Origin: Candidatus Baldrarchaeota archaeon
GTDB taxonomy: Archaea; Asgardarchaeota; Baldrarchaeia; Baldrarchaeales; DXJG01
Assembly: GCA_030587435.1 (NCBI GenBank)
Contig: JAUQZC010000092.1
Location: 1-16,768, forward strand
DNA length: 16,768 nucleotides
Direction of reading: 5' to 3'
Part shown: positions 7,499-14,602 of the stretch, one piece after another
Layout of the letters: the number at the start of each line of letters is the position of its first letter
Position numbering within the stretch: position 1 is the stretch's first letter
Notes under the pieces: model-generated
The model's input: only the letters and a program-made list of their open reading frames with translations
Databases searched by the model: none
What the model was told of the DNA's origin: nothing
Position numbers and translations under genes: made by a program

Positions 7499-7510
7499 AG
7501 TATTTAATAA
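7499..7510 (+). promoter_or_regulatory. TATA box of the methylmalonyl-CoA mutase gene
   Basis: AGTATTTAATAA lies about 40 bases upstream of the ATG at 7545. Transcription would start near 7531, leaving a leader of about 14 bases that contains GGTG at 7535-7538. This spacing supports the ATG at 7545 over the TTG at 7518. Confidence 0.6.
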
Positions 7511-7544
7511 GGGATTATTGATACTACCCGTTTTGGTGTTTGTT

Positions 7545-9212
7545 ATGAGTTTTGATAAGAGATATATGGGGATATTGAAGAAGGAAAAAGAGGAGTGGGA
7601 AATTGAAGCTTCGCGTTTCAGCGAAAAAAAGCATAAATTTGTGACTTCTTCGGGTATTCCCGTGAAATTGTTGTATACTCCCTTGGACTTAGAAAACTTT
7701 AATTATCTTAGGGATCTCGGCTTTCCTGGGAACCCCCCGTACACTCGCGGTGTATATCATAACATGTATAGAGGTCGTCTTTGGACCATGCGACAGTATG
7801 CTGGCTACGGAACTGCTGAGGAGACAAACAGAAGATTTAGGTATCTTCTTGAGTTGGGTCAGACAGGTTTAAGTGTGGCATTTGATCTTCCCACACAGGT
7901 AGGTATTGATCCTGACCATCCTTTGGCGAAGGGCGAAGTTGGCCGTGTCGGAGTTTCTGTACCGACACTTAGGGACATGGAGCAGCTCTTTGATGGTATT
8001 CCTTTAAGTAAGGTGTCTACTTCTATGACCATTAATGCTACAGCACATATTCTTCAGGCAATGTATATTGCGATAGGTGAAATGCAGGGGGTTTCTTTAA
8101 AGGATTTAAGTGGTACTGTACAGAATGATATTTTAAAGGAATATGTTGCAAGAGGTCAGTACATTTTTCCTCCTGAACCTTCTATGAGGCTAGTTGTTGA
8201 CATTATTGAATATAGTTGTAGAAACATGCCTAGATGGAATTTTATTAGTGTGAGTGGGTATCACATGCGTGAAGCTGGGTGTAACGCTGTCCAAGAGGTT
8301 GCTTTTACTTTTGCGAATGCAATAGAATATGTCAGAGCGGCTATTAATAGAGGTCTTGATGTTGATGAATTTGCTCCTAGAATTTCATTTTTCTTTGGAG
8401 TTCACAACGACTTTTTCGAAGAAATAGCTAAGTTTAGGGCTGCTAGGAGATTATGGGCACGAATAATGAGGGAAAAATTTGATGCAAAAAACCCTAGGTC
8501 CTTGCGTCTTAGGTTTCATGTACAAACTTGCGGATCGACTTTGACCGCTCAACAATCAGAGATAAACATCGTGAGGGTTGCTATCCAAGCCTTAGCCGCC
8601 GTTTTAGGCGGTGCTCAGTCTCTTCATACAAATTCTTATGACGAAGCCCTCTGTTTACCAACCGAGAAAGCGGTTCGTATAGCGTTGCGTACACAGCAAA
8701 TCATTGCCGAAGAAACTGGAGTAATAAATACTGTTGATCCTCTTGGTGGCTCTTATTATGTTGAATGGTTAACAAATGAAATTGAAGACAGGGCCCTAAG
8801 GTATATTGAAAAGATTGAAAAGATGGGAGGTGCCGTTGCTGCAATAAAATCTGGGTACATCCAGAAAGAAATTGCTGAAAGTGCCTATAAGAGCCAGAAA
8901 GAAGTAGAAACTGGAGAAAAATGCATCGTTGGTGTAAATAAATATATCACTGAAGAAAAACTTTCCTACGAGATTCTTAAGGTTGATCCTGAAGTTGAAA
9001 GGAAGCAAATAGAACGTGTTAAAAAGTTGAAGGCCACTAGGGATAATAGTAAAGTTAAAGAAACTCTTCAAAAAATGAAAGAAATTGCTGAAAGCGGTGA
9101 AAATATTTTACCAATAACTATCGAGGCCGTCAAATCTTATGTAACAATTGGTGAAATATGTAATGTTTTAAGAGAGGTTTTCAGCGAATACAAGGCTCCA
9201 ATGATTTTTTAG
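7545..9212 (+). CDS. mcmA1: Methylmalonyl-CoA mutase, large (catalytic barrel) subunit
   Basis: This subunit uses adenosylcobalamin to interconvert (R)-methylmalonyl-CoA and succinyl-CoA. The 555-residue protein covers the substrate-binding TIM barrel but ends at about the point where the B12-binding domain would begin in one-chain enzymes, so a separate small B12 subunit is expected; none is in the window. Residues that distinguish this enzyme from isobutyryl-CoA mutase are present: Tyr85 (RQYAGYG; Tyr89 in Propionibacterium) and Arg203 ([10 protein letters not shown]; Arg207 there). Tyr239-His240 in SGYHMREAG match Tyr243-His244. [15 protein letters not shown] and [13 protein letters not shown] are also typical. 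The ATG at 7545 has GGTG six bases upstream. It converges on etfA with a 2-base gap and faces the epimerase operon, which fits a shared pathway. Confidence 0.95.
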   Translation: MSFDKRYMGILKKEKEEWEIEASRFSEKKHKFVTSSGIPVKLLYTPLDLENFNYLRDLGFPGNPPYTRGVYHNMYRGRLWTMRQYAGYGTAEETNRRFRYLLELGQTGLSVAFDLPTQVGIDPDHPLAKGEVGRVGVSVPTLRDMEQLFDGIPLSKVSTSMTINATAHILQAMYIAIGEMQGVSLKDLSGTVQNDILKEYVARGQYIFPPEPSMRLVVDIIEYSCRNMPRWNFISVSGYHMREAGCNAVQEVAFTFANAIEYVRAAINRGLDVDEFAPRISFFFGVHNDFFEEIAKFRAARRLWARIMREKFDAKNPRSLRLRFHVQTCGSTLTAQQSEINIVRVAIQALAAVLGGAQSLHTNSYDEALCLPTEKAVRIALRTQQIIAEETGVINTVDPLGGSYYVEWLTNEIEDRALRYIEKIEKMGGAVAAIKSGYIQKEIAESAYKSQKEVETGEKCIVGVNKYITEEKLSYEILKVDPEVERKQIERVKKLKATRDNSKVKETLQKMKEIAESGENILPITIEAVKSYVTIGEICNVLREVFSEYKAPMIF

Positions 9213-9236
9213 TTTTATTTTCTCTCCAATTTTTCT
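9204..9236 (+). terminator. T-rich terminator of the mutase gene
   Basis: The plus strand carries successive T runs (GATTTTTTAGTTTTATTTTC and then ATTTTTC) across and just after the stop codon, the usual archaeal termination signal. It overlaps the 3' end of the convergent etfA, so each transcript would run slightly into the other gene. Confidence 0.5.
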
Positions 9237-10219
9237 TTAAGTTTTTTAATTAAACGTGGCAGAATTTCCTTTGCGTCACCAACCACCCCGTAATCTACAA
9301 AGTTAAAAATGGGAGCCTTCGGATCAATATTCACAGCCATTATTGTATCAGCGTCTAATATACCGACTACGTGATGCATTTCCCCTGAAATCCCAAACCC
9401 TATGTAAACTTTCGGTGCTATGGTTTTCCCGCTTTGTCCTATCATCTGATCTTCTTTTATTAAATCTTCATCTAAAACTGGCCGAGTCCCACCTACTGCA
9501 CCGCCTAATAACTTTGCAAGTTCTTTTAACATGTTAAAGCACTCTTTATCACAGATTCCCCATCCACCTGCAACAACGATCTCTGCTTTTTCAATCGGCA
9601 GTTCAGGAGGCGGCTCAACTCTCATTTCTAACGTTCTTGCTCTAAGTTCTTCTTTACTCACTTTAACTTCAAGTTCTATAATTTCACCTTGCCGTGACTC
9701 ATCCTTCTTGAGTTTTTTGAGGACACCGGGTCTTACTGTAGCCATTTGAGGCCGTTTTTCTGGACAGGTTACTACTGCCATCACATTTCCGCCAAAACCC
9801 GGAACTACCTGTCTGAGAAGGCCGCCGTCACCTATCTCAAGTTTTACAACATGTGCAGATAGTCCTGTTCGAAGCTTTGCTGCGACTCGAGGGGCAAGAT
9901 CCATTCCTATTGAAGTTGCTCCTACGAGGACAATGTTCGGCTTTTGCTTCTGTATGATATCTGCGAAAATTCTAGCATATATATCGCTTTGATAGTAGGT
10001 AAGGAGCGGATGTTCTACTATAAATACTTTATCGGCTCCGTATGCAATTAACTCCCTTGCAAGATTTTTAACATTACGTCCAATGAGAAGTGTAGATACA
10101 TCTCCTTCAGACTTTTCAGCTAGTTTACGGGCTCCACCGAGCAATTCTAAACTAACTTCCTCTATTCGCCCGAATCTTTGTTCGGTGAACGTCATTATTC
10201 CTTTCCAATCCTTAGTCAT
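9215..10219 (-). CDS. etfA: Electron transfer flavoprotein alpha subunit
   Basis: EtfA carries the FAD that shuttles electrons from acyl-CoA dehydrogenase. The 334-residue protein has the variable N-terminal domain (about 5-195) and the conserved FAD-binding C-terminal domain. Visible motifs are GGTRPVLDEDLI (243-254), MIGQSGKTIAPKVYIGFGIS (259-278), HHVVGILDADTIMAVNIDP (282-300) and APIFNFVDYGVVGD (302-315). No ferredoxin insertion is seen. The ATG at 10217-10219 follows GAGGTGG and lies 9 bases after the etfB stop, so the two are translationally close and surely cotranscribed. Its partners are etfB and the acyl-CoA dehydrogenase upstream. Confidence 0.96.
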   Translation of the reverse strand: MTKDWKGIMTFTEQRFGRIEEVSLELLGGARKLAEKSEGDVSTLLIGRNVKNLARELIAYGADKVFIVEHPLLTYYQSDIYARIFADIIQKQKPNIVLVGATSIGMDLAPRVAAKLRTGLSAHVVKLEIGDGGLLRQVVPGFGGNVMAVVTCPEKRPQMATVRPGVLKKLKKDESRQGEIIELEVKVSKEELRARTLEMRVEPPPELPIEKAEIVVAGGWGICDKECFNMLKELAKLLGGAVGGTRPVLDEDLIKEDQMIGQSGKTIAPKVYIGFGISGEMHHVVGILDADTIMAVNIDPKAPIFNFVDYGVVGDAKEILPRLIKKLKEKLERK

Positions 10220-10228
10220 GCGACCACC

Positions 10229-11035
10229 TCATATTACCCCCGATTTATGTAGTTTTTCAATCAACCATTCAATTTCTTCGTCGACCGTTCCCTCAAATAT
10301 TTCCCCTCTTCTTTTAACTTCAGGAGAGAAAACATCAGTAACTTTTGTTGGCGATCCTACAAGACCTATGTATTGCGGATTGGCTCCTATGTCGGAAACA
10401 GTCCACTTTACAATTTCTTTCTTATAGCACTTTAAAATGGCAGAAACGGTTGGCAATCTAGGTTCATTTACGTCTTTTATAACTGCTATCACCGCTGGTA
10501 ACTTAACTTTTACTTTCATATAACCGTACTCTATCGTCCTTTCAACAACCATCTCGTTTCTATTAACGGATATAATTTTTCTGACTCTTGTTACGTGAGG
10601 AACTCCCAAAAACTCAGCGAGTTGAGGTGGTACTTGAGCTGTACTTCCGTCAACTGTTTCATTTCCGCAAAAAATCATATCAAAGTTTCCTAATTTTTTA
10701 ATGGCCAACGAGAGTGCATAGGCGGTTGCCAACGTATCTGATCCTGCAAGCGCTTTGTCACATAAGAGAATTGCTTCATCGGCTCCCATCGCAAGAGCGT
10801 CTCTACAAACCCTCTCCGCTTGAGGCGGCCCCATACTTATTGCTACTACCTTACCCCCGAATCGTTCTTTTATTCGTAAGGCTTCTTCCAATGCGTTTTT
10901 ATCGAGTGGATTAATTACAGCGGGAACGTTCTCTCGCCTTATTGTCTTTGTAACAGGATCTATTACTATTTTTGAAAGATAGCGGGGATCAGGTACCTGT
11001 TTTATGCAAACTACAATCTGAAATCCTTTACTCAT
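10229..11035 (-). CDS. etfB: Electron transfer flavoprotein beta subunit
   Basis: EtfB pairs with EtfA. The 268-residue protein begins IVVCIKQVPDP, with VINPLDKNALEEALRIKE (40-57), GPPQAERVCRDALAMGADEA and the nucleotide-binding segment CGNETVDGSTAQVPPQLAEF (about 123-142). That segment resembles the DGDTAQVGP-type loop of FixA-like and electron-bifurcating ETFs more than the mammalian AMP-binding loop; this is from memory and does not prove bifurcation. The ATG at 11035 is preceded by GGTGG. It lies 24 bases downstream of the acyl-CoA dehydrogenase and 9 bases upstream of etfA. No FixC or FixX homologue is visible. Confidence 0.95.
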   Translation of the reverse strand: MSKGFQIVVCIKQVPDPRYLSKIVIDPVTKTIRRENVPAVINPLDKNALEEALRIKERFGGKVVAISMGPPQAERVCRDALAMGADEAILLCDKALAGSDTLATAYALSLAIKKLGNFDMIFCGNETVDGSTAQVPPQLAEFLGVPHVTRVRKIISVNRNEMVVERTIEYGYMKVKVKLPAVIAVIKDVNEPRLPTVSAILKCYKKEIVKWTVSDIGANPQYIGLVGSPTKVTDVFSPEVKRRGEIFEGTVDEEIEWLIEKLHKSGVI

Positions 11036-11059
11036 TTAACCACCGAAATAAAAGAAAAT

Positions 11060-12202
11060 TTAAGTTACTCTTTCAAAAGCTTTCCTAGATATTACAATCC
11101 TCATAATTTCATTAGTTCCAGCTGAAGGAACCAGCACATATGCATCTCGAATCAGTCTTTGCGCAACATATTCCTCCATTATTCCATAGCCACCAAGTAT
11201 GCTGGAAAGTTTACTTGCGCATTCGACTGCGCCTTCAGTGGCTGCCCATTTCGCCATTCCAACTTCTGCATCTGCCCTTATACCTTGATCTATCATCCAC
11301 GCAGCTCTATGAAGAAGTAGACGAGCGCTTTCATACCGTAGGTAAATATCTGAAACAAGCCATTGAATAGCTTGAAGTTTACTTATGGGTTGGCCGTAAA
11401 GAACCCTTTGACTTGCAAATTTTACCGCTTCGTCCAAGCAACGCCTCATTATTCCCACGGCAGTTGCAGCAACTCCCATCCGTCCTACATTGGTAATAGC
11501 CGTAAGAGCGACCTTGAGGCCTTTTCCTTCAGTGCCTACAATGTTTTCAGCGGGTACTCTTACGTTATTGAGAATAAGCTCGCCTGTGTTGCAACCGTGA
11601 AGCCCCATCTTGTTTTCTTCTCTTCCCGGTTTCACTCCTGGTCTATCACCCTCTATCATGAAAAACGTCATATGCCTCGGATTCTCCTCACTTTTCGCTA
11701 AAACTCCGTAAATATTTGCAAGATGCACATTTGTAATAAAACATTTGCGTCCACTAATTACATATTCATTATTTTCCTTTTTTGCAAATGTTTTTATTCC
11801 TAGAACGTCCGACCCGCCTGTGGGCTCGGTTACAGCACAGGATGCAATAAGTTTACCCTTTGCTAGGTCTGGAAGCCACTTTTTCTTTTGTTCCTCAGAC
11901 CCATAAAATACTAAAGGCGCTTGCCCAAGATGAACTATCTGCAAGGTAAAGGCAAGTGCGGGGCAAGAATAAGCGATCTCTTCTAAAACTATTGCCCTCG
12001 CTAAATGACCCGCACCAGACCCACCATACTCCTCAGAAATTATAAGACCTCCAAACCCTAGATCAAACAGCTTTTTTATCAAGTCCTTCGGTATCTTTCT
12101 CGTTCTTTCTATTTCCTCAACTCGTGGCTCAACCTCTTTCTCCGCGAACTCACGTGCAGTATCCCGCAACATTTCCTGTTCAGGTGTTAGTTTAAACTCC
12201 AT
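11060..12202 (-). CDS. Acyl-CoA dehydrogenase family protein with the usual catalytic Glu position changed
   Basis: Acyl-CoA dehydrogenases form the 2,3-double bond of acyl-CoA esters and reduce ETF. The 380-residue protein has the normal length and domains: helical N-terminus (LTPEQEMLRDTAREFAEKEV), FAD/beta-barrel motif CAVTEPTGGSDV (about 122-133), QRVLYGQPISKLQAIQ in the C-terminal helices, and GGYGIMEEYVAQRLIRDA. In the segment that usually reads YEGT the sequence is SAGT, so the MCAD-type Glu is Ala361. The alternative helix-G Glu of isovaleryl- and long-chain enzymes aligns with Gly240. The substrate cannot be named; the neighbours suggest a short or branched acyl-CoA. The ATG at 12202 is preferred (GGTGGT upstream); the ATG at 12214 would add four residues. 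It lies 56 bases after the epimerase gene. Confidence 0.93.
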   Translation of the reverse strand: MEFKLTPEQEMLRDTAREFAEKEVEPRVEEIERTRKIPKDLIKKLFDLGFGGLIISEEYGGSGAGHLARAIVLEEIAYSCPALAFTLQIVHLGQAPLVFYGSEEQKKKWLPDLAKGKLIASCAVTEPTGGSDVLGIKTFAKKENNEYVISGRKCFITNVHLANIYGVLAKSEENPRHMTFFMIEGDRPGVKPGREENKMGLHGCNTGELILNNVRVPAENIVGTEGKGLKVALTAITNVGRMGVAATAVGIMRRCLDEAVKFASQRVLYGQPISKLQAIQWLVSDIYLRYESARLLLHRAAWMIDQGIRADAEVGMAKWAATEGAVECASKLSSILGGYGIMEEYVAQRLIRDAYVLVPSAGTNEIMRIVISRKAFERVT

Positions 12203-12258
12203 CCCCACCACCATAAAATCTTACTCATCATTACTTTAATACCTTACGCAAATCACCA

Positions 12259-12651
12259 TTACTCCTCACACAACTCCAACAAAACTCCAAACATGCTTTT
12301 CGGGTGAACAAAAGCAATCATTCTACCTTTAGCCCCCTTACGAGGCCTATCATCTATCAACTGTAATCCTTTAGACTTAAATTGCTCTAACACTTCCAGA
12401 AGATTCTTAACGCGAAAAGCCACATGATGAACCCCTTCACCCCTTTTCTCCAGAAATTTTGCCACCGGACTTTCACTACTCAACGGTGAAATCAACTCCA
12501 TCTCAACATTTCCAGCAGATAAAAAAGCAATTTTTACCTCTTGCTCCTCCACAGTCTCATAGCCCTCAAGCTTTAAACCAACAATCTCGGTAAAAAATCT
12601 CACAGCAACATCAAGATCTCTAACAGCCACACCAATGTGATCCAATAACAC
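12259..12651 (-). CDS. mce: Methylmalonyl-CoA epimerase (VOC fold)
   Basis: This 130-residue protein converts (S)- to (R)-methylmalonyl-CoA for the mutase encoded nearby. It has the paired beta-alpha-beta-beta-beta VOC layout: LLDHIGVAVRDLDVAVRFF at the start, VEMELISPL (49-57), GEGVHHVAFRVKNL (71-84) and HPKSMFGVLLEL at the end. Likely metal ligands include His5, one of His75/His76, and Glu126. The open frame extends far upstream into tRNA-Leu, which is impossible for the real protein. The GTG at 12649-12651 gives the usual MxxDHIG start, with a GGGGG run nine bases upstream (12661-12665). It is probably the first gene of the mce-acd-etfB-etfA unit. The family call is firm; the start codon is less so. 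Confidence 0.88.
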   Translation of the reverse strand: MLLDHIGVAVRDLDVAVRFFTEIVGLKLEGYETVEEQEVKIAFLSAGNVEMELISPLSSESPVAKFLEKRGEGVHHVAFRVKNLLEVLEQFKSKGLQLIDDRPRKGAKGRMIAFVHPKSMFGVLLELCEE

Positions 12652-12684
12652 CGCATCAAACCCCCGCAAACCCGTACTACACAG

Positions 12685-12713
12685 ACAATATAACCCAACT
12701 CCAAATAAAATTA
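12685..12713 (-). promoter_or_regulatory. Probable promoter of the mce-acd-etfBA unit
   Basis: On the minus strand two TATA-like elements occur: TTTTATTT at about 12703-12711 and GGTTATATTG at about 12686-12696. Either would put the start of transcription within about 10-35 bases of the epimerase GTG. Which one is used cannot be told. Confidence 0.4.
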
Positions 12714-12738
12714 TTTCATCTGAAAACCGACCAACAAT

Positions 12739-12770
12739 TAAAAATCTTAAAAACAAAAAAGACAAAAAAC
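12739..12770 (-). terminator. T-rich terminator after tRNA-Leu
   Basis: Directly downstream of the encoded CCA, the minus strand has repeated T runs (GTTTTTTGTCTTTTTTG, then TTTTTAAG and ATTTTTAA). This is a strong archaeal terminator that would separate the tRNA transcript from the epimerase operon on the same strand. Confidence 0.65.
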
Positions 12771-12773
12771 AAC

Positions 12774-12910
12774 TGGTGCGGGGGGTGGGATTCGAACCCA
12801 CGCAGGCCTACGCCACCGGATCTTAAGTCCGGCGCCTTTTAACGGAATCCAGCCCCTTTGTCCTGGTTTCCGCCGCTATTATGGTTTTTGGCGGTCTCGG
12901 CCACCCCCGC
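12774..12910 (-). tRNA. tRNA-Leu(TAA) with two D-loop introns; CCA encoded
   Basis: The acceptor GCGGGGG (12904-12910) pairs with CCCCCGC (12778-12784). The discriminator is A, and CCA is encoded at 12774-12776. The anticodon arm is CCGGA-CTTAAGA-TCCGG, giving TAA, with a class II variable arm (GGC/GCC) and T-arm GTGGG-TTCGAAT-CCCAC. The D-arm is stretched. A normal archaeal Leu D-arm (GCC-GAG-CCAGGAC-AAA-GGC) is recovered only if two pieces are removed: about 12867-12895 (28-29 bases, with a CCGCC/GGCGG hairpin) and about 12837-12856 (20 bases). The piece kept between them is a micro-exon of about 10-12 bases containing the G18-G19 pair. Splice points are ambiguous by 1-2 bases because of repeated A and G. 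The identity is certain; the two-intron reading is strong inference. Confidence 0.93.
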
Positions 12911-12969
12911 ACAGTTCAGCCACCTATTTTAACCTTTGATTTGTTATTTAAATCAGTTGAGCAATGTGA

Positions 12970-13104
12970 TGGGGCCGCCGGGATTTGAACCCGGGATTCA
13001 GCCTAGCAGAGAAAACTCTGCTAGTCCACTGGGTCCCAAACCCAGCATCATACCAAGTTCTCCGATAAGCAGGTTTGGTCTGCCTATCCCTAGACCACGG
13101 CCCC
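12970..13104 (-). tRNA. tRNA-Pro(TGG) with two introns; CCA not encoded
   Basis: The acceptor GGGGCCG (13098-13104) pairs with CGGCCCC (12971-12977), with discriminator A at 12970. The next three bases read TCA, so CCA must be added after transcription. The anticodon arm is CTGGG-TTTGGGA-CCCAG, giving TGG. The T-arm is CCGGG-TTCAAAT-CCCGG. A D-loop intron of about 32 bases (about 13058-13089) folds as a GATA-GCAG/CTGC-TATC hairpin; removing it restores GTCTAG-CTTGGTAT-GAT. A second insertion of about 28 bases (about 13000-13027) lies just 3' of the anticodon stem and contains a perfect 9-bp hairpin, CTAGCAGAG/CTCTGCTAG, with a TTTT loop. Both sites are non-canonical. It lies 59 bases upstream of tRNA-Leu, so the two may be cotranscribed. 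Confidence 0.94.
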
Positions 13105-13137
13105 TAGATAGTAATTGCATAAAGGGTGAATAATATC

Positions 13138-13150
13138 TGCTTTAAATAGT
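13138..13150 (-). promoter_or_regulatory. TATA box of the tRNA-Pro(-Leu) unit
   Basis: On the minus strand, ACTATTTAAAGC lies about 35-45 bases upstream of the tRNA-Pro 5' end at 13104, a plausible archaeal TATA position with a short 5' leader. tRNA-Leu has additional TATA-like sequences at 12925-12932 and 12945-12953 and may also be transcribed on its own. Confidence 0.5.
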
Positions 13151-13389
13151 TTTCTAACATAGCTTTAACAAATAGCGATAAAAGATTTTTGGATCTACCA
13201 ATAAACCAAACTTAAAATAACAATTGAAAAGTAACATCTAAAGAACAAATTTCATCATATCCTTGCAACTCATAAAATACGAAAAAGGCGCACTACTATG
13301 TAGGCAGAAAGACCATTGACTACGTACTACGTAGGATAAAGATATGTTGTAAAAGATATATTGTTCTTTCATGAAAGAGTATTGAGATT
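13151..13389. other. Intergenic stretch with a CTACGTA inverted repeat
   Basis: I see no gene here. The stretch is AT-rich. At 13320-13334 it holds a perfect 15-base inverted repeat, CTACGTA-C-TACGTAG. At 13293-13303 there is a shorter related one, CTAC-TAT-GTAG. These lie just before the decayed coding region and could be a regulator-binding site or the remnant of an element end. No target-site duplication was identified. Confidence 0.35.
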
Positions 13390-14430
13390 ACACCACAACC
13401 AGCGGTTTAGAACAAATATTCGCTAACGGGATCCACGGCATATCTACCAGGAATAGCTATAGGAATTCTACAACACAAATACTACAACAAATAATGCAAT
13501 AGAGACCTATATGACCAAAACTCCCTGAAAACGAAAAATGAATATTCCACATGATACGTGAAATATGCCACTACTACATCATTGACATAATCTACACTGT
13601 TGCAATGATATATTATCGAAGAAATGATAAAAAGGACTAATAGAAACCATAGAGCCCAAATAACCTTCACTTTACACCTCGATGAACGGTATGCCAAAAG
13701 CTCCCTTATAAGCATAGAATATCCAGTAGATTACAACGAAGAACCATACCTTGAAGAAGATAGGAACATTACAGGTTGGGAATGCCCAAAAGAATGCTGC
13801 TACAACACAATCGTCTCCAATGAGGAACCAAAAGAGGAATATTGCAAAAAACACTAAACAACTTTCAGAAAATACGCAAAAATACTGAAAGACAAAAACA
13901 CAGAGAAAACATTGAAAAAATAGTTAAAGGACACATAGTATCCATAATTTCATCCGAACACATGTTCAACATACACAAAGAACTTAAACAATATGGCGAT
14001 AAAATAGAGGCTATAAAGCTAGAAGGAAAACAACTTTTCCCTTATAACATATCTTTACATGTTGTTGAAAAATGACTAAGAAGCGAAATAAACCGGATAG
14101 ACTTCGTAAACCTCGACGCAAAAGCCCACAACTCACCTCTTCCTTGGGAAAACTCTCAGAAAAGAAATTAACCATCGCAAAAATATTCCATGAAAACGTC
14201 AAAAACGATCTATACAGCTACGCCAAGAAAACAACTTAAAATGGTCCACCAATGTCTGAAATATCTTTGAAAAATATCTAAGAGAAATCGAAAACCTAGA
14301 ATTCATAAAAAACAAACACTACCCAACAAAAAACGCAATAAAAACACTAAACAAAAATACAAACACAAACTCGAATTCCACTCAATAGCAACCACCATAT
14401 AAAACAACATCAAAAAACTACAAAAAATTC
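13390..14430 (+). pseudogene. Decayed plus-strand coding region, possibly a transposase remnant
   Basis: Protein-like segments appear in changing frames, separated by frameshifts and stops. At about 13402-13455 the translation SGLEQIFANGIHGISTRN, continuing after a shift as IA-IGIL, resembles the HTH of insertion-sequence transposases (STRxIAxILG). At 13624-13857 a frame has WECPKECC and a later EEYCKKH, a Cys cluster. Frame changes near the A-run at 13845 lead into the 13845-14075 segment (KGHIVSIISSEHMFNIHKEL, then YGDKIEAIKLEGKQLFP). Past a TGA at 14072-14074, LRSEINRIDFVNLDAKAH follows. A last piece near 14231-14350 (YLREIENLEFIKNKHYPTKN) also has an internal TGA. No segment gives a full known domain. 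The gene identity is unknown; decay of one long gene is the simplest reading. Confidence 0.4.
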
Positions 14431-14440
14431 AAAAGCAAAT
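14406..14440 (-). terminator. T-rich terminator after tRNA-Thr(TGT)
   Basis: Just downstream of the encoded CCA, the minus strand has GCTTTTGAATTTTTTG followed by TAGTTTTTTGATG. These T runs fit archaeal tRNA transcript termination. Confidence 0.5.
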
Positions 14441-14443
14441 TAA

Positions 14444-14568
14444 TGGAGCCGCCGGCGGGATTTGAACCCGCGACCAGCGGATCTCTCGACTTGCAAGGCT
14501 CTATAGCCTCAATTTACAAGTCCGCCGCTTTTGGCGGTTTTTTCCTCTACCGGCTGAGCTACGGCGGC
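14444..14568 (-). tRNA. tRNA-Thr(TGT) with two introns; CCA encoded
   Basis: The acceptor GCCGCCG (14562-14568) pairs with CGGCGGC (14448-14454). The discriminator is T, and CCA is encoded at 14444-14446. The T-arm is GCGGG-TTCAAAT-CCCGC. The anticodon loop reads C-T-TGT-A, then an intron of about 32 bases (14483-14514) at position 37/38, then A and TCCGC. The intron pairs CAAGTC with the GACTTG of the anticodon region and has an inner AGGCT/AGCCT stem, as expected for a canonical archaeal intron. The D-arm needs removal of about 17 bases (about 14528-14544) to restore GCTC/GAGC, placing a short intron near 24/25. The mature tRNA is then of standard length. Confidence 0.95.
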
Positions 14569-14588
14569 TTTCTTTTAATTCTTTTGTG

Positions 14589-14602
14589 GGTATTTTTATG
14601 TA
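14589..14602 (-). promoter_or_regulatory. TATA box of tRNA-Thr(TGT)
   Basis: On the minus strand, TACATAAAAATACC lies about 22-34 bases upstream of the tRNA 5' end at 14568, the expected archaeal TATA position. Confidence 0.55.

Noticed and set aside
12225..12231. ATGATGA on the minus strand as a box C of a C/D guide RNA
   Set aside because: No properly spaced D, C' and D' boxes were found; it lies in the acyl-CoA dehydrogenase leader.
12652..12801. N-terminal extension of the epimerase frame into tRNA-Leu
   Set aside because: The added 50 residues come from the tRNA gene and its terminator; the GTG at 12651 gives the family's normal start.
12936..13133. Plus-strand open frame containing GPPGFEPGIQPS
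   Set aside because: It is the antisense of tRNA-Pro, with the same false T-arm motif and no ribosome-binding site.
13482..13854. Minus-strand hydrophobic open frames that look like membrane proteins
   Set aside because: They have no ribosome-binding site and lie antisense to the plus-strand Cys-cluster segment; A/C-rich DNA read backwards gives Phe/Val/Leu-rich peptides.
14072..14260. In-frame TGA codons at plausible Trp positions as evidence of UGA recoding
   Set aside because: The same region has frameshifts and other stops, and intact genes in the window end normally, some with TGA-free contexts; decay is the simpler reading.
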